From Polyangiaceae bacterium (GTDB lineage: Bacteria; Myxococcota_A; Polyangia; Polyangiales; Polyangiaceae), in assembly GCA_019637265.1 (NCBI GenBank), contig JAHBVY010000016.1:1-49213 (forward strand): a stretch of DNA of 49,213 bases, given 5' to 3'. The position numbers and the translations under genes are program-made. This document shows positions 16,611-25,583 of the stretch, one piece after another; position 1 is the stretch's first letter; each line of letters begins with the position of its first letter. The notes under the pieces are model-generated. The model searched no databases. It was not told where the DNA came from and saw nothing but the letters and a program-made list of their open reading frames with translations.

Positions 16611-18089
16611 ATGTTCGAGACGGCAGAGCTGGGGCGCACCCTCTCCAAGGAGCAGTTCAACGAGCGCGTGCCGGTGCTGCGCGACGAGCTCTTGAAGGCG
16701 CAGCGGGAGCTGCTGAAGGCTGACTTCCCGGTGTTCATCCTCTTGAACGGCGTGGACGGCGCCGGCAAGGGCGAGACGGCGAACCTCTTGAACGAGTGGC
16801 TCGACGCGCGCCTGCTGGAGACGCACGCCTTCGAGCAACCGACGGAGGCCGACTCCCAGCGCCCTCGCTTCTGGCGCTACTGGCTGCGCACCCCGCCGCG
16901 CGGCAAGATCGGCATCTACATCGGCAACTGGTACACCCAGCCCATCATCACCCAGGTGCTGGGGCACGGCTCCGCGAAGGAGCTGGCGCGCCAGCTCGCA
17001 GAGATCCGCCAGTTCGAGCAGGCGCTGGTCGACGACGGCGCGCTGATAGTCAAGTTCTGGTTCCACCTGAGCAAGGCGCAGCAGAAGGCGCGCCTCAGCA
17101 AGCTGGAGTCCGACTCGAAGACGTCGTGGCGCGTCACCAAGGAAGACTGGCGTCGCTTCAAGCGCTACGAGGAGTTCCGTCGCGTGAGCGAGCTCGCACT
17201 GCGCGACACCAGCACGGGGGAGGCACCGTGGACGGTGGTGGAGGGTGCCGACGCGCGGAGCCGCTCCGTGACGGTGGGTGAGGAGCTCCTGTCCCGGCTG
17301 CGTGAGCACCTGACCCAGCGCGGTGCAGGCAAACCCCCCGAACCCGCCCCCGATGCCCATTCATCAGATCCACTGACTATCCTCGATCGGATCGACCTCA
17401 GCCAGTCGCTCGAGAAGCGCGACTACGAGCCCGAGCTCGAGCGTCAGCAGGCGCGGCTGAACAAGCTGTCGCGCAAGGTTCGGCGCCAAGGCAAGAGCGT
17501 CATCGTGGCGTTCGAGGGTTGGGACGCCGCAGGGAAAGGCGGCGCCATCCGCCGCGTGATCCACGCGCTGGACGCGCGTCAGTTCCGGGTGATCCCGATC
17601 TCGGCGCCGAGCCCCGAGGAGCGCGCCCACCACTACCTGTGGCGGTTCTGGCGCGACATCCCCGGGCCGGGGCGCTTCACCATCTATGATCGCAGCTGGT
17701 ACGGGCGAGTGCTGGTGGAGCGCGTGGAGGGGTTCGCCACGCGCGCGGAGTGGCGTCGCGCCTACGGTGAAATCAACGAGTTCGAACGGCAGCTGACGCG
17801 GGACGGCCGGACGGCGCTGATCAAGGTGTGGCTCCACATCAGCCCGGAGGAGCAGCTCCGGCGCTTCCAGGAGCGCGAGCAAACGCCCTACAAGGCCCAC
17901 AAGATCGGCCCGGAGGACTACCGTAACCGTGAGAAGTGGGCGGCTTACGAAGCCGCGGCCGACGCCATGGTGAGCCAGACCAGCACCCGCGCGGCGCCTT
18001 GGACGCTGGTGCCCGCGGAGTGCAAATACGTCGCCCGGCTGAGGGTGCTCGAGGCCATCTCCGCCGGCATCGAAGGCGTCCTCGACTGA
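16611..18089 (+). CDS. pap: polyphosphate:AMP phosphotransferase (two PPK2 domains)
   Basis: 492 residues in two tandem PPK2 domains. The first has Walker A NGVDGAGKGET (about 46-56); the second has EGWDAAGKGGA (about 304-314) and the lid motif YDRSWYGR. Two-domain PPK2 enzymes make ADP from AMP and polyphosphate, and this order and length match. It probably functions in the cytosol for energy recycling under stress. The linker between the domains (about 240-262) contains, at DNA level, a GGCAAACCCCCC element (17328) and a CTGACTA (17373). The ATG at 16611 has no clear ribosome site. Confidence 0.93.
   Translation: MFETAELGRTLSKEQFNERVPVLRDELLKAQRELLKADFPVFILLNGVDGAGKGETANLLNEWLDARLLETHAFEQPTEADSQRPRFWRYWLRTPPRGKIGIYIGNWYTQPIITQVLGHGSAKELARQLAEIRQFEQALVDDGALIVKFWFHLSKAQQKARLSKLESDSKTSWRVTKEDWRRFKRYEEFRRVSELALRDTSTGEAPWTVVEGADARSRSVTVGEELLSRLREHLTQRGAGKPPEPAPDAHSSDPLTILDRIDLSQSLEKRDYEPELERQQARLNKLSRKVRRQGKSVIVAFEGWDAAGKGGAIRRVIHALDARQFRVIPISAPSPEERAHHYLWRFWRDIPGPGRFTIYDRSWYGRVLVERVEGFATRAEWRRAYGEINEFERQLTRDGRTALIKVWLHISPEEQLRRFQEREQTPYKAHKIGPEDYRNREKWAAYEAAADAMVSQTSTRAAPWTLVPAECKYVARLRVLEAISAGIEGVLD
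17328..17340 (-). repeat. GGGGGTTTGCC element in the pap linker
   Basis: GGCAAACCCCCCG inside the interdomain linker of pap, encoding Gly-Lys-Pro-Pro. The core matches the intergenic copies exactly; here it is in coding sequence where amino-acid identity is probably loosely constrained. Confidence 0.45.
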
Positions 18090-18182
18090 GCCGGTCACGC
18101 AGCCCGCTGCCACGCGCTACCCAAGCGTTCAGCGCCGCGACGAAACCACGCGAGCATCTGGGCGGCGCTCGAAGGAGCTGAC

Positions 18183-18188
18183 TATACT
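18183..18188 (+). promoter_or_regulatory. TATACT, possible -10 box
   Basis: TATACT in CTGACTATACTCGC, 12 bases upstream of the ATG at 18201. If real, the transcript would have a very short leader. No convincing -35 box is visible and AAGGAG lies upstream of it, so it may be chance. Confidence 0.25.
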
Positions 18189-18200
18189 CGCGGCGGACCC

Positions 18201-19196
18201 ATGCCCCGCCTTCGATCTTCCTGGCTGCTCGCCGCACCGCTGCTCATGACCCTGGCTGCTCACCCGGCCGAAGCTCAGGAGGGCGCGCGCGCCGAAGCGC
18301 TGTTCCGCGAGGGACGTCAGCTGATGGAGGCAGAGCAATACGACGAGGCCTGCCCCAAGTTCGCCGCCAGCTACAAGCTCGACGCGGCCGTCGGCACGCT
18401 GCTCAACCTGGCGGATTGCCACGAGAAGCTCGGGCTCACCGCGAGCGCCTGGTCGGAGTTCCTCCAAGTGGCCACGCTCTCGCGCCGCGCGGGGCATCAA
18501 GCGCGCGCCGAAGTCGCGGAGGAGCGCGCGAAAGATCTGGAGGGGAGGCTCATCCGCCTGAAGCTGGTGGTGCCCGAAGGCGTGCAGGTGGACGGCATGG
18601 AAATCCGCCAAGACGGCGTGCTCATCGACGCCGCGACGTGGAACGTGGCGACCCCCATCGACCCTGGCCCGCACCTCTTGAGCGTGTCCGCGCCCGGCAA
18701 GAAGGAGTGGGTGAAGGCCTTCGAGGCCGAGGGGGAGCAGACCACGCTCACCATCGACATCCCCATGCTGGAGGACGCCCCGGTGGAGGAGACACCCGGA
18801 CCCAAGATCCCCACCGAGCCAGAGCCAGCCAGGCCGCTGCCTCCCCCAACGAATGGTCAGCGCACCTCCGGCATCATCGTCACCGGTGCTGGCGTCATCG
18901 GCCTCGGGATCGGCACGCTGTTCGGGCTCAGCGCGCGCAGCAAGTGGAACGACGCAGACTGCGCCGACAACGTCTGCCCCACCCCTGAGCGGCAAACGCT
19001 GGCGGAGGACGCGAAGGTGCACGCCAACCTGTCTACCCTGTTCTTCTTCGGAGGCGGCGTGCTCAGCGCGGCCGGCATCATCTTGCTGCTCACCGCGCCG
19101 AGTGACGAGCGCCCGCCCACGACGGGCCTCAAGAGCCTCCACTTGTCTCCAGCGGTCGGTCCCACCACGGGGATGTGGCTCGGAGGGTTGTTCTGA
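18201..19196 (+). CDS. secreted TPR/PEGA-like protein with C-terminal helices
   Basis: 331 residues with a signal peptide (MPRLRSSWLLAAPLLMTLAA, cleavage near HPAEA-QE). Residues about 27-115 look like TPR helices (FREGRQLMEAEQYDEACPKF, LLNLADCHEKLGLTASAW). A beta-rich PEGA-like part follows (VPEGVQVDGM, DPGPHLLSVSAPGK), then a Pro-rich stretch and two hydrophobic segments (about 226-244, 278-295). The protein ends GLF. The architecture is frequent in myxobacteria, often near kinases; function is unknown. Its TGA overlaps the next gene's ATG by one base. Confidence 0.8.
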   Translation: MPRLRSSWLLAAPLLMTLAAHPAEAQEGARAEALFREGRQLMEAEQYDEACPKFAASYKLDAAVGTLLNLADCHEKLGLTASAWSEFLQVATLSRRAGHQARAEVAEERAKDLEGRLIRLKLVVPEGVQVDGMEIRQDGVLIDAATWNVATPIDPGPHLLSVSAPGKKEWVKAFEAEGEQTTLTIDIPMLEDAPVEETPGPKIPTEPEPARPLPPPTNGQRTSGIIVTGAGVIGLGIGTLFGLSARSKWNDADCADNVCPTPERQTLAEDAKVHANLSTLFFFGGGVLSAAGIILLLTAPSDERPPTTGLKSLHLSPAVGPTTGMWLGGLF

Positions 19197-20119
19197 TGCG
19201 CACGCTTGCTTACGGCGCGGGCCTCGCCTGCCTGCTCTCACTCGGTTGCGCCAACGTCCTCGGCATCGAGGACACGGAGGAGGCGCCGGCCTGTCAGTCC
19301 GGCGACTACTCCTATAACGGGGGCGATGGCCCCGGCGAGGGCCCACGCGTCGGGGGCCGTGGGGAAGACTACAGCTGCGTCAACAACCTCCCCCAGCCGC
19401 TGGCCGAGAGCGACACCGTGGACATCTCCCTGGTGATCGTGAACCTGATCAACCCCACGGAGCCGATCGGGGGTATCAAGGTGCGCGCTTGCGGCTCGCG
19501 CGGCGACGTCAACTGCACCAACGTGGTGGCGCAGGCCGTCAGTGGTGCAGACGGCAGCGCCACCTTGACGGTCCCCACCCGCTCGAACCGCGGGCTCACG
19601 GGGTACCAGGGTTACCTCGAGTTCGAAGGGCCGGACAGCCAAGGGCGCGTCTTCATGCCCTACCTCCAGTTCTTCACGCGGCCGGTCACGCGCGATCGCT
19701 TCTTCCCGCTGCTGCTGGTGCGCCGGGAGGACTTCGTCACCCTGTTCAGCGATCATCAAGACGTGGCGGGAGACAGCAGCCTGGGCGCGCTGGCGCTCGA
19801 GGCCGTCGACTGCCCGAACGCGATGATCGACCAGGGGGCCGTCGGCGCGCCCAACGTGCGCTTCGCGATCGCGGACTCGTGCCGTCACCTGACGGCCAGC
19901 AGCCAGGAGTTCTACTTCGCCAACAGCGTGCCCTCCACCACGGTCAAGGCAACGCAGAGCGCGCTGGCGATCGGCGGCTTCATCGGCGTCAAGCCGGCGA
20001 ACGACGTGGTGGTGGAGGCTTACTGGCGCACGGACGCTCAGAACCTGCGCGTGGTGCAAGATCGAGTCATCGTGCGCCCCGGCGCGCTCACCACGCTCCG
20101 CTTCGAGCCCAATCAGTGA
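19196..20119 (+). CDS. lipoprotein with NVLGIED motif
   Basis: 307 residues with lipobox LLSLGC (Cys18). The TGATG overlap with the gene upstream and GGAGG 10 bases before the ATG support the start at 19196. The segment after the Cys, ANVLGIEDTEE, is a short motif I associate with myxobacterial lipoproteins. The rest is beta-rich, with a carboxypeptidase-regulatory-like region (about 75-145). No catalytic motif. It is likely co-produced with the TPR protein and may sit with it in the envelope. Its last codons form the first copy of a repeat array. Confidence 0.75.
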   Translation: MRTLAYGAGLACLLSLGCANVLGIEDTEEAPACQSGDYSYNGGDGPGEGPRVGGRGEDYSCVNNLPQPLAESDTVDISLVIVNLINPTEPIGGIKVRACGSRGDVNCTNVVAQAVSGADGSATLTVPTRSNRGLTGYQGYLEFEGPDSQGRVFMPYLQFFTRPVTRDRFFPLLLVRREDFVTLFSDHQDVAGDSSLGALALEAVDCPNAMIDQGAVGAPNVRFAIADSCRHLTASSQEFYFANSVPSTTVKATQSALAIGGFIGVKPANDVVVEAYWRTDAQNLRVVQDRVIVRPGALTTLRFEPNQ

Positions 20120-20277
20120 GCTGAGCTGCCCAACGGCTGAAGCGCCGAGCCCAATCGGTAAGCTGAGCTGAAGCGCCACCTCAGTGAGCCAAGCTGACCA
20201 GGGGCGCGCTGCGAGCCCAATCGGTGAGCTGAGCTGTCCAGAAGCTCCGCTGCAAACCCAATGGGTGAGCTGGCCTA
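20105..20277. repeat. degenerate repeat array, unit about 24 bp
   Basis: The unit reads GAGCCCAATCGGTGAGCTG followed by AGCTG. Copies start at 20105, 20147 and 20213; a weaker one starts near 20254 and a partial one lies at 20181-20199. Spacers vary (18 and 42 bp), so it is not a simple tandem repeat. The first copy spans the stop codon of the preceding gene. It fills the gap to the GNAT gene. Confidence 0.75.
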
Positions 20278-20278
20278 G

Positions 20279-20812
20279 TCAGCTCTCCGAACGAGCGCCG
20301 TCTGGATGCGCGCAGGGCCGCACCAAGTAAACCAGCGGCGTGGCGGCGGGCGCCTTGGGGCTCACTGGGTAGGTGCCCACCCGCTCGAAGCCGAAGCGCT
20401 GGCACAACGTCAGGACGCCGGTGTTGCTCTCCAAGGTGAAGACCACCACGTACTGGAGGTCCGAGGCGTCGGCCCGCGCCAGCACGCTCCTCACCGCGAA
20501 GCCCGTCACCCCCGAAGCGACGTGGGCGGGGTCTACGTACGCGCTCATCTCCGCCATCACGCCCTTCACCGCTGGGTTGGACCGGAACGGCGCCAGGCTG
20601 ATCCAGCCGATGACCTCGCCCGCAGACTCCGCCACGGTGAAGCTGAAGATGTCGGTCTGATCGAGCAGCCGCTCAGCGAAGTACTCCTTGTAGTTGTGCT
20701 TCGGCGGCGGCGGCGCGCCCAGGCTGGACTCCACCCCCGCGGTCCAAATCTTCAGCACCCGGTCCAGATCGTCGATCGTCGCTTGCCTCACACGAAAAGA
20801 AGGATCGGCCAT
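20279..20812 (-). CDS. GNAT-family N-acetyltransferase
   Basis: 177 residues. It starts FRVRQATIDDLDRV, shows the family's central 'AGEVIGWISL' strand, the VMAEMSAYVDPAH segment and a late 'LCQRFGFERVG' helix-strand, so it transfers an acyl group from acetyl-CoA to an amine. MSAYVDPAH resembles phosphinothricin-type acetyltransferases, but the canonical Q/RxxGxG/A loop is degenerate here (VASGVTG). Substrate unknown. GCGGAGG lies 4 bases upstream of the ATG at 20812. Confidence 0.8.
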   Translation of the reverse strand: MADPSFRVRQATIDDLDRVLKIWTAGVESSLGAPPPPKHNYKEYFAERLLDQTDIFSFTVAESAGEVIGWISLAPFRSNPAVKGVMAEMSAYVDPAHVASGVTGFAVRSVLARADASDLQYVVVFTLESNTGVLTLCQRFGFERVGTYPVSPKAPAATPLVYLVRPCAHPDGARSES

Positions 20813-21075
20813 GAAACCTCCGCCGCGAGGCTACCAAGTCCCTCGCGGCGTCCCCAGCGCCAACCGGCGACGGCGTCGCTTTTCTTTACTCGCCGGAGCG
20901 TTCGCGAGACACTCACCCCCGCCTAGCCGGGTCAACAGCCGTGGAGGCCGCGCGGGCACCTGGCATCACGATGCGCTGGGTGCTCCCAGGTGTCCTGGCG
21001 TCCTCGAGCGCCAAGATGCGCTCGGGCGGCGGTCTCCTCCCGCCCCGCCGCAGCTCCAGTCCTCGCGCGCCCCCC

Positions 21076-22035
21076 ATGTCAACACTCAAAGCTGGCGACG
21101 TCCTCTCCTACTCCTCTGGAAGCCACGATCGGGGGCCGTATGGGTTTCGCACCTTGCGGCCCGGCGGCAACCTGATGGCGCTGTTTCAACACCGCTGGCC
21201 GCACCTGGTGCGCGGCTTCGCGGGTCGCCTGCCGCTCGTCATCAACGCCTACCCTGCCTGCGTCGGGACCTTCGACTTCGGTGTCACGGTGGACACCTAC
21301 CTCAGCCACTCCACGGGCTCGCGCGCGCTGCACTTCGCGCACCTGGAGCAGATGCCCGTGATGCTCATCGGGCAGCCGCTGTTCATGGCGGACCTACTGT
21401 TCCGGCACCTGGCGAAGACACCCACCCTCCCGAGCACCCTGCTGTTCGCCTGCGGTGGCTACGTGATGCCACGCTCGCTGGAGTACGCGCTCAGGCAGCT
21501 CGTGGCGCCGTACTGCCCCGACTTCAACCTCATCCACGGCTACGGGGTGGCTGAGGTCGACGCAGGCTGCCTGTTCGCTAGTCAGCGCAGCGCCCAAGGT
21601 CACTTGGTGTACGAGCCGCGGAGCGCCGACGTGGAGGTCACCCTCGACGAGAGCGCCGCGCTGTCGCTCTCCCTCAAGCGGCCCGACGGCGGCTACGTCA
21701 TCGAGCGGTTCCCGACGGGAGACGCCGGGATGGTGGCTCGATCGGAGGACGGCACCGAGGGCTACGTGATCTGGAACAACGAGCGCCTCCACCCGAACGT
21801 GCTGAAGATCCTCGAGAGCTGGACCTTCGAGGAGTGGGAGCGGCGCACGGGCTACCTCTACTACGGCCGCGAAATCCGCTTCCAGCTGCGCAAGGGCTTC
21901 GAGCCGAAGGTGGGGCTCGAGGCAGAGTTCCACGACTACGAGAAGAAGTACGGGCACTACTGGCTGTTCAAGCCGGTGTGGGGCCGCGCCCAAGACGAGG
22001 GACGCGACCACCCGCTGCGCCGCACCATCATGTAG
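21076..22035 (+). CDS. short adenylate-former-like protein (PaaK/LuxE-like)
   Basis: 319 residues with the order of motifs seen in ANL enzymes of the PaaK/LuxE type: SYSSGSHDRGPYG near the start (P-loop-like A3), FACGGYVMPRSL (about 131-142), HGYGVAEVDAGC (A5-like, about 155-166), and RFPTGDAGMV (A7-like, about 212-221). It lacks the usual ~100-residue N-terminal region before A3 and a recognisable C-terminal lysine (A10) domain. The C-terminus has a long acidic-aromatic stretch. Start chosen at 21076; the frame is open to GTG at 20941 but those codons look non-coding. It may be a non-catalytic or substrate-recognition relative. No clear operon partner. Confidence 0.6.
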   Translation: MSTLKAGDVLSYSSGSHDRGPYGFRTLRPGGNLMALFQHRWPHLVRGFAGRLPLVINAYPACVGTFDFGVTVDTYLSHSTGSRALHFAHLEQMPVMLIGQPLFMADLLFRHLAKTPTLPSTLLFACGGYVMPRSLEYALRQLVAPYCPDFNLIHGYGVAEVDAGCLFASQRSAQGHLVYEPRSADVEVTLDESAALSLSLKRPDGGYVIERFPTGDAGMVARSEDGTEGYVIWNNERLHPNVLKILESWTFEEWERRTGYLYYGREIRFQLRKGFEPKVGLEAEFHDYEKKYGHYWLFKPVWGRAQDEGRDHPLRRTIM

Positions 22036-22055
22036 GCGCGGCGCGTCACCAGGGA

Positions 22056-22087
22056 CCCCGCGCCTCTAGAACCCCGCGCCTCTAGAA
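22056..22087. repeat. 16-bp unit repeated twice
   Basis: CCCCGCGCCTCTAGAA occurs back to back at 22056-22071 and 22072-22087, just before the 18-bp array. It contains the rare CTAG tetramer. Confidence 0.8.
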
Positions 22088-22097
22088 TCCCGCACCG

Positions 22098-22241
22098 CTG
22101 CGCCGTCGAAAAACCCTGCGCCGTCGAAAAACCCTGCGCCGTCGAAAAACCCTGCGCCGTCGAAAAACCCTGCGCCGTCGAAAAACCCTGCGCCGCTGAA
22201 AAACCCTGCGCCGCCGAAAAACCCTGCGCCGCCGACAAAAG
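22098..22241. repeat. 18-bp tandem repeat, eight units
   Basis: Units of CTGCGCCGTCGAAAAACC run from 22098 without spacers. The first five are identical; the sixth has GCTG, the seventh GCCG, and the eighth is degenerate (GCCGACAAAAG). The array ends 68 bases before the kinase ATG. It is in a frame-neutral length (18 = 6 codons), and no ORF reading it looks real. A ragged hairpin (GCCGCC/GGCGGC, 22248-22266) follows. Confidence 0.9.
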
Positions 22242-22309
22242 GGCCCCGCCGCCTTGCGAAGGGCGGCGCCGAAACCGTAAGCTTGAGGCCGGTTTCACCC
22301 GAGGACCCC

Positions 22310-23749
<1,440 letters not shown>

Positions 23750-23760
23750 CTGCCGGCCAG

Positions 23761-23780
23761 GGTTTTTTTGGGGGTTTGCC
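23761..23780 (+). repeat. T-run/G-run element, best copy
   Basis: GGTTTTTTTGGGGGTTTGCC, beginning 11 bases after the kinase stop (23747-23749), in the same orientation as the gene. Best copy of the dispersed motif. Confidence 0.65.
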
Positions 23781-23999
23781 TGCACCGCGCCGTGGCGGTG
23801 CCGCGCCAGGCGCTGGTCGAGTCGCCCGTCAGGCACGGTCGAGCAGCCCCGTCAGGTGAGCTGTCCGCAACCGAAGCAGCCGCGAGGCTTTGAGCTCCGT
23901 CAGCCCACCGGCCAAACCCGACAGGCCCCAGGACGCCCCGTCCAGTCGCCACACCGTCAGCCTACCCGTCTAACCCCCTGAACCCCCGCGAGCGTCAGT
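23781..23999. other. gene-free spacer with CGTCAG repeats
   Basis: About 220 bp between convergent genes without a supported ORF. CGTCAG occurs at 23827-23832, 23851-23856, 23898-23903, 23954-23959 and 23993-23998 (positions by hand, within a few bases), four times preceded by C. No stable long hairpin was found. Confidence 0.4.
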
Positions 24000-24770
24000 C
24001 TAGCTGTCCCCATCACGGGAGGCTTCGTCGAGCTCCTTCATCGCGTTCAGCAGTAACCCGCCGATGGTGCCCCGCGAGCTCTGCGCGTTGCCCTCGTTGG
24101 AAGGCGAGAACCAGAAGCGCCCGCGCTTCCACTGGAGCACGTGGCGCAGCGTACGCCGCAGCTCCTGCGGGCGGCCGTCCAAGGTGCTGCTGACGAAGGC
24201 GCCGTGGGCCAAGGTGAAGACGGCGCGCTCCCCTGGCTCACCCGAGGCGGTGAGCGTCAGCTTGCCGCTCCGGCGCTCCATCTCGATCACCATCAGCACC
24301 GTGGCGAGCGACATCTGCTCGAGATCACCGCGCAGCGCCAAGGGGCCCAGGCCGCTCGGCGGTGGGAATGAATCCCGCCGCTCACGGGTGCGCGTCACCA
24401 GGCGAATGAGCGCCTCCACCTGGTGCACCACCGCCACGTCGGTGACCGGCTTCAGCATGTAACCGTCGGCTCCGGAGCGCAGCCCCTGGAGCGCCGTCTC
24501 CAGATCGAACGCATCCCCCAGGAGCAAGATGGGCGTCATCGCCGCCTCCCCCCGCTCCGCGCGCAGCTTCGCGACCACCCAGGTGCCCTCGATGTCCGAC
24601 AAGTAGATGTCGCAGATCACGCAGTGCGGCTCCGTCTCCACCGCGCGCGCGTAGCCGCTCACCGCGTCGCCGCTGGTCTCGCAGGCGAAATCTGCTTTGA
24701 TGAACGACCGCTGCAGCGACAGCGACAGGTCGCCATCGCTAGAAATCACAAGCACCCGGCCCTTGGTCAA
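24000..24770 (-). CDS. response regulator with PATAN (DUF4388) output
   Basis: 256 residues. A receiver domain (1-125) with phospho-acceptor Asp54 (VICD) and conserved Lys107 (GYMLKP). The switch residue after the fourth strand, normally Thr or Ser, appears to be Gly85 (PILLLGD), so signalling may be unusual. A C-terminal PATAN/DUF4388 region (about 145-235) includes 'MSLATVLMVIEMERRSGKLTL' (written here in part) and 'WKRGRFWFSP'. Such proteins take part in adaptor-type signalling in delta-proteobacterial groups. The start is TTG at 24770 with GAGG about 9 bases upstream. Which kinase it obeys is not visible. Confidence 0.83.
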   Translation of the reverse strand: MTKGRVLVISSDGDLSLSLQRSFIKADFACETSGDAVSGYARAVETEPHCVICDIYLSDIEGTWVVAKLRAERGEAAMTPILLLGDAFDLETALQGLRSGADGYMLKPVTDVAVVHQVEALIRLVTRTRERRDSFPPPSGLGPLALRGDLEQMSLATVLMVIEMERRSGKLTLTASGEPGERAVFTLAHGAFVSSTLDGRPQELRRTLRHVLQWKRGRFWFSPSNEGNAQSSRGTIGGLLLNAMKELDEASRDGDS

Positions 24771-24950
24771 CGCAAAACCTCAGGTCGGAAACTAGCACGC
24801 TGTCCAAATATGAGAGAGTTTCAGGCGTTCCTAGGCCTCCGGCACCGCTAGGAGGGGCGGGAGGCGCTGCTGCCTCTCCGCCGCCCCGGCTGTAGGTTTT
24901 AGAGTAGCCCACGCTAACCGTCCGCTCTCCCGTCCTCGCTGCCCCGCGTC

Positions 24951-25583
24951 ATGAACTGGGTGACCCTCCTGATGATCCTCGTCACGGCCTGGGCCGTGGT
25001 GGACGCCACGCGGCGTCGAGTGGACGCACCCTGGTACTTCCTGATCGTGCTCGGGTTCCCGATAGGCGCCCTGGTGTACTTCGTGTGGGTCAAGCTGAAG
25101 GGGCCCGCGGCAGGAGGCTCGGTGGCGCTCTTGCAGCGCGCCGACACCATCGAGCAGCGCGGTGACTACGCCCAGGCGGAGCTGCTCTACGCGCACCTGC
25201 TGACGCAAGAGCCGAGCGCCGCGGGCGCGCTGCATGGCTCGGCTCGCTGCCTCGCGGAGCTGGGGCGGCTCCCGGAGGCGCTCGATCGCTTCGATCGCCT
25301 GATGCAGGTGGAGCCGCGCTTCCGCGACTACCAGGCCGCCCTGGAGTACGCGGAGACGCTGCACCGCGCAGGTCGCAGTGAGGACGCCGTGGACCTGCTG
25401 CGCGGGCTGGTCAGCGAGGCTCCCCGCCCCAACCACCGCCTGGCGCTGGCGTATTACCTCGTCGAAACAGGGGATACGGACGGCGCCCAGGAGGTGCTGG
25501 AGCAGGTCCTGGCCTCCCCCGGCGAGCCACGCTGGACGGCGCGCGCCGAGCAGATGCTGGGGGAGCTGGAGGCGGAGCGCTGA
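24951..25583 (+). CDS. membrane-anchored TPR protein
   Basis: 210 residues. Two N-terminal hydrophobic helices (about 3-20 and 28-47) anchor a TPR region (about 58-205) with repeats such as GDYAQAELLYAHLLTQEP and GRSEDAVDLLRGL. It probably binds other proteins at the inner membrane. TGATG overlap with the next gene (25581-25585) suggests translational coupling and a shared function with the DUF218 protein. Confidence 0.82.
   Translation: MNWVTLLMILVTAWAVVDATRRRVDAPWYFLIVLGFPIGALVYFVWVKLKGPAAGGSVALLQRADTIEQRGDYAQAELLYAHLLTQEPSAAGALHGSARCLAELGRLPEALDRFDRLMQVEPRFRDYQAALEYAETLHRAGRSEDAVDLLRGLVSEAPRPNHRLALAYYLVETGDTDGAQEVLEQVLASPGEPRWTARAEQMLGELEAER

Noticed and set aside
18129..19346. 405-codon minus-strand ORF
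   Set aside because: It lies opposite two genes with clear signal peptides and has the composition of a shadow frame.
20105..20277. CRISPR-like array
   Set aside because: Unit sequence is degenerate and spacers vary (18 to 42 bp) without cas genes.
20941..21075. GTG-started extension of the adenylate-former-like gene
   Set aside because: Residues are Arg/Pro/Ser-rich and unlike ANL N-termini; no ribosome site.
22098..22241. CRISPR array
   Set aside because: Units are contiguous with no spacers and no cas genes nearby.
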